A stretch of DNA of 13,181 nucleotides from Candidatus Komeilibacteria bacterium (GTDB taxonomy: Bacteria; Patescibacteriota; Patescibacteriia; UBA1558; S5-K13), in assembly GCA_030591905.1 (NCBI GenBank), contig JAUVAE010000008.1, forward strand, positions 1-13,181, read 5' to 3'. The stretch's first letter is position 1, and each line of letters begins with the position of its first letter. Positions 5,366-12,196 of this stretch are shown piece by piece. The notes below the pieces were generated by a model that saw only the letters and a list, made by a program, of their open reading frames with translations, did not search any database and was not told the origin of the DNA. The position numbers and the translations under genes were made by a program.

Positions 5366-6511
5366 ATGAATATTGTAGTAGATATAAGTCCCTTAAAGCA
5401 AAAAAATTTAAGTGGAGTTGGAAAATATCTTTATGAAGTATTATCTCGACTACTTGTCTTAGATAAAAGTAACGAATATTTTTTAATTAGTTATGGTTAT
5501 CAGAATAAAGATATAGCTCTTAATCTTCCTCAGAATAAAAATATTCATTACATTCATCGTAATATTCCCAGCAAGCTCCTTTTTATATTGAGCTTTTTTA
5601 ATTTTCCAAAGTTAGATGTTTTAAAATTTAAAGGAAAAATTGTAAAAGTAGATTTTGTTTGGCTGGCTAATTTTAATATTTGTAATTTGAAATATCAGAA
5701 AACAAAGCTGATAACAACAATTCATGATTTATCTTTTAAGATATATCCGCAATTTTTTAATTTTAAAAGAAAGTTATGGCATTTTTTAGTCAAACCAAAA
5801 AAGATTATTAAAAGAAGTAATGAATTAATTGCGGTTTCAAACAATACATCATTAGATATTCAGAATATTTATAGTATAGCTAAGGATAAAATTATTGTTA
5901 TCAATTTAGGGGTGAGTAAAAAATATAAAATTGAAGGTAAGGATAAATTAGATGCTCTTAAGTTGAAATATAATTTATCAGAAAATTTTATTTTATTTGT
6001 GGGAACCAAAGAGCCTCGAAAAAATATTATAGGCTTATTAAAAGCCTTTCAGAAAATTAAATCTAATGATTTAGAGTTGGTTATTGTCGGCGCTAGTGGT
6101 TGGAAAGAAAAGAATTGGCAAAATTTTTATAATAATTTGAATAGTGATATTAAATCTAGAATAAAGGTTTTAGATTATTGTCCAGAAGATGATTTGCCAG
6201 TTTTATATAATTTAGCAAAGGTTTTTATTTGGCCTTCATTTTATGAAGGATTTGGATTACCAATATTAGAAGCAATGGCTTGTGGATGTCCAGTAATAAC
6301 TTCTAATAATTCTTCTTTGCCAAGTATTGTTAAAAATAATGCTTTATTAATTGAGTCTTTTAATGTCCAGAGTTTATATTCAGCGATTAATAGCTTATTA
6401 AGTGACGAAGAACTTTATAATTTTTATAAAAATAAGAGTTTTAATGAGGATTATTATTTAAACTGGGACAAGTCTGCGGAAAAATTATTAAAGTTGTTTA
6501 AAAAAGTATGA
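5366..6511 (+). CDS. GT4-family glycosyltransferase, MtfB-like
   Basis: A 381-residue GT-B enzyme. The N-terminus MNIVVDISPLKQKNLSGVGKY carries the Gly-containing acceptor loop. TTIHDLSFKIYPQFF near residue 115 is the conserved 'HDL' segment. The donor half starts FILFVGTKEPRKNI (~residue 209) and the EX7E motif is EGFGLPILE, residues 294-302, followed by AMACGCPVITSNNSSLPSI. The layout and the NSSLPS segment are typical of MtfB-like mannosyltransferases; the actual sugar is unknown. Its last four bases overlap the next start (ATGA), so translation of the next GT is probably coupled. There is no Shine-Dalgarno, and a palindromic element abuts the 5' side. Its LDKSNEYFLI segment shows what the same region of the next gene looks like without an inserted repeat. 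Confidence 0.92.
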   Translation: MNIVVDISPLKQKNLSGVGKYLYEVLSRLLVLDKSNEYFLISYGYQNKDIALNLPQNKNIHYIHRNIPSKLLFILSFFNFPKLDVLKFKGKIVKVDFVWLANFNICNLKYQKTKLITTIHDLSFKIYPQFFNFKRKLWHFLVKPKKIIKRSNELIAVSNNTSLDIQNIYSIAKDKIIVINLGVSKKYKIEGKDKLDALKLKYNLSENFILFVGTKEPRKNIIGLLKAFQKIKSNDLELVIVGASGWKEKNWQNFYNNLNSDIKSRIKVLDYCPEDDLPVLYNLAKVFIWPSFYEGFGLPILEAMACGCPVITSNNSSLPSIVKNNALLIESFNVQSLYSAINSLLSDEELYNFYKNKSFNEDYYLNWDKSAEKLLKLFKKV

Positions 6512-7668
6512 GAATAGCTATAGACGCGAGATTTTTTGGGACCGGAACTGGAATTGGTCGTTATATTGAGCAATTAATTTTAAATTTAGAAAAGATAGAC
6601 CAATCACCGCCAGCCCCGTCTGCGGGGCAAGGCGGGATCCCGTCTGCGGGAGAAGATGAATATTTTATTTTAATAAATAAAGAGAACGAATCTAAATATC
6701 AACCATTGAAATCTAATTTTAAAAAAGTAGTTGTGGATATTCCATGGTATGGCTTAGAAGAACAAATTAAATTACCTAAAGTTTTAAAAAATCTAAAAGT
6801 TGACTTGGTTCATTTTCCACATTTTAATGTACCATTTTTTTATAATCAGCCTTTTATTGTTTCTATTCATGACTTGATTTTAACAAAATATCCTAGTCAA
6901 AGAGCCACAACATTATCACCACTTAAATATTTTTTTAAAAATTTCTTATATCGAATTATTATTAAGCATGCTATAAACAAAGCTCAGGCTGTAATTACCA
7001 TGGCAAATTTTACTAAAGATGAAATAATAAAGAAATTTGAAATTGTAGAGACGCAAGGCATTGCGTCTGTACGAGTAATTTATGAGGGCCTTACTAAATT
7101 AGAAAATAATAATGTTCAGATTGATTTAAAAAAGTACGGAATTACCAAGGACTTTTTTTTATATGTAGGCAATGCTTATCCTCATAAAAATTTAGAATTT
7201 TTAATTCAAGCTTTTCAAAAGTTTAAAAAAGATTATCAATTAGTTTTAATAGGTAAAAAAGATTATTTTTATCAGCGTTTAGAAAAATTTATTAAGAATT
7301 TAAATTTAGAAAATAAAGTTATCTTAACTGATTATGTGTCAGATCAAGATTTGAGCCTTTTTTATCAACGAGCTCAAGCCTATGTTTTTCCGTCTTTATG
7401 TGAAGGTTTTGGTTTGCCACCTTTAGAAGCTATGCAATTTTCTTTGCCAGTTTTGGCTAGCAATACTAGTTGTTTGCCGGAAATTTTACAAGATGCAGTT
7501 TTATATTTTTATCCCAAAGATCAAGATGACCTTTTAGAGAAACTAGATAAAATTATAAATGATCAGGAATTAAGAGAAAGACTTATTATTAATTCTCAGA
7601 AATTATTATTAAAATATAATTGGCAGACAATGGCCGAAGAGACTTTGAAAATTTATAAAAATCTATGA
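6508..7668 (+). CDS. GT4-family glycosyltransferase carrying two in-frame palindromic insertions
   Basis: A 386-residue GT-B enzyme starting MRIAIDARFFGTGTGIGRYIEQL. The HDLILTKYPSQ segment is near residue 122, FFLYVGNAYPHKNLEF starts the donor half, and EX7E is EGFGLPPLE, residues 299-307. It should extend the same glycan as its neighbours. Two insertions stand out. Residues 33-50 (SPPAPSAGQGGIPSAGED), coded by 6604-6657, fall between LEKIDQ and EYFILI, where the two other MtfB-like GTs of this window have only two or three residues. A hairpin at 7045-7072 adds VETQGIAS before VRVIYEG. Both keep the frame and probably lie in surface loops, so the enzyme may remain active. Start and stop overlap the flanking genes by ATGA. 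Confidence 0.9.
   Translation: MRIAIDARFFGTGTGIGRYIEQLILNLEKIDQSPPAPSAGQGGIPSAGEDEYFILINKENESKYQPLKSNFKKVVVDIPWYGLEEQIKLPKVLKNLKVDLVHFPHFNVPFFYNQPFIVSIHDLILTKYPSQRATTLSPLKYFFKNFLYRIIIKHAINKAQAVITMANFTKDEIIKKFEIVETQGIASVRVIYEGLTKLENNNVQIDLKKYGITKDFFLYVGNAYPHKNLEFLIQAFQKFKKDYQLVLIGKKDYFYQRLEKFIKNLNLENKVILTDYVSDQDLSLFYQRAQAYVFPSLCEGFGLPPLEAMQFSLPVLASNTSCLPEILQDAVLYFYPKDQDDLLEKLDKIINDQELRERLIINSQKLLLKYNWQTMAEETLKIYKNL
6604..6657 (+). repeat. 54-nt two-hairpin coding repeat, copy 1
   Basis: It is bounded by TCACCGC and AAGAT. It contains hairpin GCCCCG-TCTG-CGGGGC (6613-6628) and hairpin TCCCG-TCTG-CGGGA (6638-6651), with GGCGGGATCCCG shared with copy 2. It is exactly 18 codons, GC-rich against AT-rich surroundings, and read without a stop inside the GT gene. 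Confidence 0.85.
7045..7072 (+). repeat. GTAGAGACG-type palindrome inside a GT gene
   Basis: GTAGAGACGCAA-GGCA-TTGCGTCTGTAC pairs at 11 of 12 positions. It shares the GTAGAGACG outer arm with the terminator palindrome at 4048-4075, while its inner stem differs. It is translated within the GT as part of EIVETQGIASV. Confidence 0.65.
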
Positions 7669-7913
7669 AATCAAAGCAAGCCTCATCACCGCAAAGTCTC
7701 TCGAACGAGACAGGCGGGATCCCGTTCGCGGGAAAAGATATAGTTAAAAATAAGAAACCCGAAGTGAAAACAAATGCTAATCGCTTCTTTCTTTTTACTT
7801 TAATGAGTAAATTAGCTAATATTATTGAAGAAGATATCCATTCTAATTTTGTAGCTTTATTAAAATCTTATAAAGTTTTGGGAAGAATTTTAAATGGAAA
7901 ATTAAAAAAATAG
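7665..7913 (+). CDS. Small hypothetical protein, carrying coding repeat copy 2
   Basis: 82 residues; not recognised. It begins inside the stop of the preceding GT (ATGA overlap). Residues 8-25 (SPQSLSNETGGIPFAGKD) are encoded by the second copy of the 54-nt palindromic repeat. The remainder, especially RFFLFTLMSKLANIIEEDIHSNFVALLKSYKVLGRILNGKLKK, looks like one or two amphipathic helices with a basic end. The original start could be a later ATG at 7803 (MSKLANII...), with the upstream part created by the repeat. No terminator follows directly. It may be a small membrane-associated partner of the GT operon, or a decayed gene extended by repeat insertion. Real protein status is uncertain. Confidence 0.5.
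   Translation: MKSKQASSPQSLSNETGGIPFAGKDIVKNKKPEVKTNANRFFLFTLMSKLANIIEEDIHSNFVALLKSYKVLGRILNGKLKK
7686..7739 (+). repeat. 54-nt two-hairpin coding repeat, copy 2
   Basis: It has the same length and borders as copy 1 (TCACCGC...AAGAT). The first hairpin has a different stem, GTCTC/GAGAC with core TCTCG-AA-CGAGA. The second is TCCCG-TTCG-CGGGA. It is translated in the same repeat frame as copy 1, giving GGIPFAGKD where copy 1 gives GGIPSAGED. Confidence 0.85.
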
Positions 7914-7976
7914 CTCAGGATTTGATTGAGATATTTGATATTGAAATAGAGGAGAGTTAGGATTTAATTTGATAGA

Positions 7977-8005
7977 TTGACAAAGTTCAAAATATATGAT
8001 ATAAT
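7977..8005 (+). promoter_or_regulatory. Strong consensus promoter of the gene at 8044
   Basis: A perfect TTGACA (7977-7982), a 17-nt spacer and a perfect TATAAT (8000-8005) with extended TG at 7997-7998. The start should be near 8012, leaving a leader of about 32 nt with AAGGAGG at 8032-8038. This is the best promoter in the window. Confidence 0.9.
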
Positions 8006-8043
8006 AATATATTAAAATAATATTTGAAAATAAGGAGGAAACA

Positions 8044-8289
8044 ATGCAAACAAAGGAATTTAAAGCAAAAACAAAGAGAAACGCTGAGAGAGCTATTAAA
8101 AGGGAAGATTTTTTTAAGTCTAAGGAGGATGAAGGTGCTGATATTGATATCGATATTAATAATGGTGAAGGATTTCCTTTTAATGATGCATTCTCGGTGG
8201 TGAGTGTTAGCGCTAGTGAAAGTCCTAATAGTGAAAAAAGTCGTTTAGGTTCCGCACTCAAAGAGTGTCAGAATATGATAAAAATTTAG
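8044..8289 (+). CDS. Small hypothetical protein with strong expression signals
   Basis: 81 residues; no family recognised. The basic N-terminus (MQTKEFKAKTKRNAERAIKR) is followed by an acidic stretch (EDEGADIDIDINNGEG), a Ser-rich segment (VVSVSASESPNSEKS) and the end LKECQNMIKI. There is no signal peptide or membrane helix. It looks largely disordered apart from the N-terminal helix. A consensus promoter, a strong Shine-Dalgarno (AAGGAGG, five bases before the ATG) and its own terminator make it a single transcription unit that should be highly expressed. Most larger neighbours use leaderless starts. An opposite-strand frame of 119 codons overlaps it but has no start signals. Confidence 0.8.
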   Translation: MQTKEFKAKTKRNAERAIKREDFFKSKEDEGADIDIDINNGEGFPFNDAFSVVSVSASESPNSEKSRLGSALKECQNMIKI

Positions 8290-8309
8290 GAATTTTTTAA
8301 AAGTGAATC

Positions 8310-8336
8310 GGGTTAACAGAAATGTTAACCCTTTTT
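8310..8336 (+). terminator. Intrinsic terminator after the gene at 8044
   Basis: GGGTTAAC (8310-8317) pairs with GTTAACCC (8324-8331) across AGAAAT, then TTTTT. The next promoter begins immediately downstream. Confidence 0.9.
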
Positions 8337-8361
8337 GTTTTCTAATTTTCCAAAAATATTG

Positions 8362-8367
8362 TATAAT
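8362..8367 (+). promoter_or_regulatory. -10 box giving a leaderless DUF4012 mRNA
   Basis: A perfect TATAAT is followed by 6 nt and the ATG at 8374, so transcription should begin on the start codon. The -35 is weak. This fixes the start at 8374, not at the in-frame ATG at 8335, which lies upstream of the -10 and in the preceding terminator's T-tract. Confidence 0.65.
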
Positions 8368-8373
8368 TATCTT

Positions 8374-11292
8374 ATGAGAAAAACTAAATCGAGTAATGCT
8401 CGATTAAAGAAAAAACTTCCTAAAAAACCCATTAGGAAGAAGTCTTCTGTTAGGGCTAAAAGGAAACCTACTAAGAAAAAGGTAGTTAAGAAAAAAATTA
8501 CTAGATCAAAAAAGGTTAAAAAGCCAGCAAAGACTCGAGTTAAGAAAAAAATTACCAGGAAACCAAAAGTTTCTAAATTTAAGGTTGAAAAAAATGATGA
8601 GTTTATTATGGATACCCATAATGATACTCCAATTATTAATTTTCAGCCTAATTTTTTAATTGAACAGGCAAATGTAAATGATTTACTAGATGAAGTAGAA
8701 ATCAATGATAATGATTTAATATTAATTAAAGATTCAGAGCAAATGGATGTGAATAATGAGAAAGATGATGAGTTGGAAAAACTCATTAACGACGATTATG
8801 TTTTAGCTGAAAATGTTGTAGGAAGCTCTAATTATAGTTTAAAAATGCGAGAAGATGATATTGCTGTAAAGAGAAGCAAAAGAATACAAAAGAAATCGCA
8901 ATATTTAGTAAACTTAAGAAATAAATTGAATGAAAATTATCAGCCAAGCGTTTCAAATCATAAAAAGTTAAATATTGTTAGAAAACAGACAATTAGAAAT
9001 ATCTCCTCTTCATATTTTAGAGAATTGTTATTTTTAAGTTCTAAAACAAAGTTTTTTAAATTTTCTCATTTTTTAGGAAAAAATATAACAGCTTATTGTT
9101 TTTATATTGTTTTAATGATTAATGCTATATTTAAGTCTACAGTCAAGGTTCTTTTTAGTATTTTAGTATCTATAAATTCATTTGGTGGAAGGGTTTATAA
9201 AACAATAGAGAGCATTGGTAATGAGAAACAAAAAGGAGAGACGATTCATGAATCGTCTCAACGAAAAGTTAAAAAGAGAATTACTGATTGGAGAGAGAAA
9301 ATTTTAAGTTTTAATCCTGTTTTGATTTTTAAAACCAGTACTATTAGAACATATTCCAAAGTTCTTAGTTTTTTATTTATATGTTTGTTAATAATTGCCT
9401 CAATTCAGGCCATGGCTTTAGTTGGTAAATTTAATTTTACAAAAGGGAAAGTTTTAGGTATTTCTGAACAAGCTTTTGGAGAATTTGGAGAAGGAATTAA
9501 ATTTATTGCCAGTTCTGATTTTGATAGTGCTCGAGATAGTTTTTTAAATGCTAACCAAAAATTTATAGAAGCCGAAGAAGAGATATCAAGATATAATAAT
9601 ATTTTTATAGAAATTTTAAAGTTTATTCCTTTAGAAGGTCAGAAATTAGACTATGGAATAAAATTTTTAAATGCTGGACGTTTATTTTCTGAGGCGGCTG
9701 AACACATCAGTATTGCTTTAGAACAACAAGATAAAGAAAGGAGTTTAACTGATAAAATTCAATTAATTTCTGAGAATTTAAGACAATCTAAATATAAATT
9801 AAAACAAGTCAGTAATGATATCATCGGGTTTGATGAACAAGCTCTACCTGAAGAATATAGAGAACAATTCTCATCAATTCAAAAAAATATTCCTTTAATT
9901 GTTAATAATTTAGAGGAATTAGATTCTGTATTGGAAGTGATTTTAGATATATTAGGTGCCGATGGTCCGAAGAGATATTTAATGCTTTTTCAAAATTCTA
10001 ATGAGCTTCGGGCAACTGGAGGATTTATAGGAAGTTTAGCTTTACTAGATATTAAGCAAGGTAAGATTGAAAGAGTTCAAGCTCCAGAAGGTGGCCCTTA
10101 TGATTTAAAAGCTGGTTTTTTCGAGAATATAATATCTCCTAAACCACTTTGGTTGATTAATCCTAATTTTAATTTTTGGGATGCAAATTGGTTTGCAGAT
10201 TTTCCGACTTCAGCAGAGTTAATATTGAAATACTGGGAAAAGTCAGGGGGGCCAACAGTGAATGGAGTAATTACTATAAATAGTAATGTAATGGTGGAGT
10301 TTTTGAAAATCATTGGACCGATTAGTTTAGAGGAGAGAGGTATTGAAATAAATTCTGATAATTTTATTCGTGAAATTCAAGAAATCGTAGAGATAAGAGA
10401 CGCTGGTCAGGCTCCCAAAGCTGTTATTGGTGAAATGATGACTAAGATTATAGACAGAGTTTTTAATGATAAAAGTTTAAATTATTTACAGACTTTGAAG
10501 TTATTTAATAATTCAATGAGGAATAAAGATATTCAAATTTATTTCCCAAACGCTAGTTTAGAATCAATTATTAATAGTTATGGTTGGGGTGGAGCCATGA
10601 CGGATACTAGGGGTGATTATTTAGCTGTTATTAATACTAATATTGGTGGTGCTAAAACAGATCAATTTGTTAAAGAAAAATTACATCATAATGTTAATGT
10701 ATTATCTAACGGTACTGTTATAGATACTGTTAAAATAGATAGAACATTTATTGCTGAAAAAGATAATCCTTTTAGTCAGGCTACAAATAAAACTTATTTG
10801 AGGATTTATGTTCCTCGGGGTGTTAAGCTTTTAGAAGCTCGAGGATTCGAAGAATTTCCAGAAGAAGAATATATGATTCCAGTATATGGTTCAGAAGAAG
10901 ATGAAGAGATACAAGATATCCAAGGACGTTATGTTATTGATGAAATTTCTGGGGTAAAAATTAATAATGAATTTAATAAAACTGTATTTAGCGGTTGGCA
11001 GGAACTAGTACCAGGACAAAAGAAAACAATAACTCTTAGATATGAGTTGCCTTTTAGATTAAATTTAGACCAAGACCTTTCATTGATAGATAGATTTTTT
11101 AAGAAAGATAAAAATTTAAATTTAGATACTTATACTGTTTTTTATGAAAAACAATCAGGAAAAATCTCAGAACTTAATTTGAGTTATAGTTGGTCAGATA
11201 ATATAGATTCAGTATGGAGTAATATTCCAGAAGATGATTTCAAGATGATGTTTAATGAGAATAAAGTAATTGGGTTTATTTTAAAAAAGTAA
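8374..11292 (+). CDS. DUF4012 membrane protein with histone-H1-like N-terminal tail
   Basis: 972 residues. Residues 1-70 are almost entirely Lys, Arg, Pro, Ser and Thr in short repeats (KKKLPKKPIRKKSS, KKVKKPAKTRVKKK), like an H1 or topoisomerase tail. An acidic linker follows (~75-160). There is a hydrophobic stretch at ~233-270 and a clear membrane helix at ~329-349 (VLSFLFICLLIIASIQAMAL). The DUF4012 core starts near residue 527 with KRYLMLFQNSNELRATGGF, its hallmark. The C-terminal ~200 residues look beta-rich. The basic tail is predicted in the cytoplasm and the DUF4012 part outside. DUF4012 has no established function that I know; it is common in CPR envelopes and near GT clusters. A palindromic repeat is translated at 9237-9259 (ETIHESSQR). 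The ATG at 8374 is chosen for the -10 box 6 nt upstream. Confidence 0.88.
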   Translation: MRKTKSSNARLKKKLPKKPIRKKSSVRAKRKPTKKKVVKKKITRSKKVKKPAKTRVKKKITRKPKVSKFKVEKNDEFIMDTHNDTPIINFQPNFLIEQANVNDLLDEVEINDNDLILIKDSEQMDVNNEKDDELEKLINDDYVLAENVVGSSNYSLKMREDDIAVKRSKRIQKKSQYLVNLRNKLNENYQPSVSNHKKLNIVRKQTIRNISSSYFRELLFLSSKTKFFKFSHFLGKNITAYCFYIVLMINAIFKSTVKVLFSILVSINSFGGRVYKTIESIGNEKQKGETIHESSQRKVKKRITDWREKILSFNPVLIFKTSTIRTYSKVLSFLFICLLIIASIQAMALVGKFNFTKGKVLGISEQAFGEFGEGIKFIASSDFDSARDSFLNANQKFIEAEEEISRYNNIFIEILKFIPLEGQKLDYGIKFLNAGRLFSEAAEHISIALEQQDKERSLTDKIQLISENLRQSKYKLKQVSNDIIGFDEQALPEEYREQFSSIQKNIPLIVNNLEELDSVLEVILDILGADGPKRYLMLFQNSNELRATGGFIGSLALLDIKQGKIERVQAPEGGPYDLKAGFFENIISPKPLWLINPNFNFWDANWFADFPTSAELILKYWEKSGGPTVNGVITINSNVMVEFLKIIGPISLEERGIEINSDNFIREIQEIVEIRDAGQAPKAVIGEMMTKIIDRVFNDKSLNYLQTLKLFNNSMRNKDIQIYFPNASLESIINSYGWGGAMTDTRGDYLAVINTNIGGAKTDQFVKEKLHHNVNVLSNGTVIDTVKIDRTFIAEKDNPFSQATNKTYLRIYVPRGVKLLEARGFEEFPEEEYMIPVYGSEEDEEIQDIQGRYVIDEISGVKINNEFNKTVFSGWQELVPGQKKTITLRYELPFRLNLDQDLSLIDRFFKKDKNLNLDTYTVFYEKQSGKISELNLSYSWSDNIDSVWSNIPEDDFKMMFNENKVIGFILKK
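9237..9259 (+). repeat. Palindromic repeat inside the DUF4012 gene
   Basis: The bases from AGAGACGATTC to GAATCGTCTC form a 22-bp perfect palindrome (9238-9259). The 23-nt stretch is identical to the middle of the terminator palindrome at 4040-4083. Here it is coding sequence in a charged linker before the membrane helix. Confidence 0.85.
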
Positions 11293-11295
11293 TTC

Positions 11296-11471
11296 ACCCT
11301 GTTAAATAATTTTAATTTTTTGATAACTTATAAATTGTATTATATTTATATTTTAATCAAAAATAGAATTTTTTATATAGGGTATATTAAATAAATTAAA
11401 ATTAAAATTTAAATAATGTTGTAATGGTAAAATATTTATAAGCAATAGATTTAAATTTTATTTAACAGGGT
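11296..11471. repeat. 176-bp AT-rich element with terminal inverted repeats
   Basis: The ends are ACCCTGTTAAATAA (11296-11309) and TTATTTAACAGGGT (11458-11471), perfect over 14 bp and imperfect for roughly 20 bases more. The interior is almost all A/T with no ORF, so it looks like a MITE-type element or its remnant. It fills nearly the whole gap. The right end leaves AGGG nine bases before the ATG at 11480, perhaps serving as a weak Shine-Dalgarno. The same 12-mer end occurs three times at 1146-1195. Confidence 0.65.
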
Positions 11472-11479
11472 AAAGAAAC

Positions 11480-12133
11480 ATGACAAATAAAAAATTTTCA
11501 AATAAAGAAGCTATTAATTTTGGCTGGAAGATGTTGAAAGAAAATTTAGGCTTTTTTTTAACTATAGGAGCGATAGTTTTGATAGTATCTATAATTCCTA
11601 GTATTGCTCAAGAAATTGCTAAAAAAAGTGATTCTAACTCAGTAAAAGTTATTTTAAATACTATTAATCTTCTTTTCCAAATTGTAGGAATATTAGTTGG
11701 TTTAGGTCTTATTAAAATTACTTTAAAATTATTTGAAAAACAAGAAGTTAATATTTCTGATTTATTTTCTCAGTATCATTTGTTTTTTAAATATTTAGTA
11801 GGTATTGTACTTTATTCTATAATAATTGTTTGTGGGATAATTTTGTTTGTAGTTCCGGGAATTATTTGGGGTATTAAATTTAAATTTTTCCCATATTTTA
11901 TAGTGGAAGGATATGATGTTATTGAATCTTTTAAAAAAAGCTCCCAAATTACTCAAGGCTCTAAATGGGATTTATTTGTTTTTGGTTTAATTTTAATCTT
12001 AATTAGTATAGCTGGTGTTCTAGCTTTTTTTGTTGGTACTTTGATTACTATACCTATTGTTTCCATGGCCACGGTATTTGTTTATAAAAAATTGAAATCA
12101 GAAATTAAGTTTGCGGAAGATTTAATTAAATAA
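11480..12133 (+). CDS. Small multi-pass membrane protein of unknown function
   Basis: 217 residues with about four or five membrane helices: ~24-44 (FFLTIGAIVLIVSIIPSIA), ~60-82, ~105-130 (ending FVVPGIIWGIKFKF) and a long hydrophobic region at ~165-200. The segment VPGIIWGIKFKFFPYFIVEG, then a 'SFKKSSQITQGSKWDLF' stretch, is typical of the broad DUF975/YciC-like membrane group, whose function is not settled. An N-terminal SNKEAINFGWKMLKENLGFF also fits that group. It follows the inverted-repeat element and precedes a hairpin and murJ, so it is probably its own unit. Only a weak AGGG Shine-Dalgarno is visible. Its place between DUF4012 and murJ suggests an envelope role; substrate and partners are unknown. 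Confidence 0.8.
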   Translation: MTNKKFSNKEAINFGWKMLKENLGFFLTIGAIVLIVSIIPSIAQEIAKKSDSNSVKVILNTINLLFQIVGILVGLGLIKITLKLFEKQEVNISDLFSQYHLFFKYLVGIVLYSIIIVCGIILFVVPGIIWGIKFKFFPYFIVEGYDVIESFKKSSQITQGSKWDLFVFGLILILISIAGVLAFFVGTLITIPIVSMATVFVYKKLKSEIKFAEDLIK

Positions 12134-12154
12134 TTTTAGTAGAGTAGAGTTTAT

Positions 12155-12177
12155 AAAGGCGATTTTTGATCGTCTTT
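12155..12177 (+). terminator. Probable terminator hairpin before murJ
   Basis: AAAGGCGAT (12155-12163) pairs with ATCGTCTTT (12169-12177) with one G-T pair and a TTTTG loop. The T-run is short (TTTGT), so termination may be weak. The GGCGAT...ATCGTC core resembles a degenerate member of the GAGACGAT palindrome family. Confidence 0.5.
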
Positions 12178-12184
12178 GTATGTA

Positions 12185-12190
12185 TACATT
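12185..12190 (+). promoter_or_regulatory. Possible -10 box for leaderless murJ
   Basis: TACATT ends 6 nt before the ATG at 12197, the same spacing as at 2645, 4121 and 8374. The hexamer is weaker and no clear -35 is present. The overlapping TATACA (12183-12188) would start transcription two bases earlier. Confidence 0.35.
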
Positions 12191-12196
12191 GTTGTT

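Noticed and set aside
7902..8261. 119-codon ORF on the - strand
   Set aside because: It lies antisense to the gene at 8044 and its promoter, which have strong start signals. It has no Shine-Dalgarno or promoter and reads as a low-complexity Leu/Ser shadow.
8335..8373. Upstream in-frame ATG for the DUF4012 gene (13 extra residues)
   Set aside because: It lies in the T-tract of the preceding terminator and upstream of a perfect TATAAT. The ATG at 8374 sits exactly where transcription should begin.
10098..10313. 71-codon ORF on the - strand
   Set aside because: Antisense to the DUF4012 core; no start signals.
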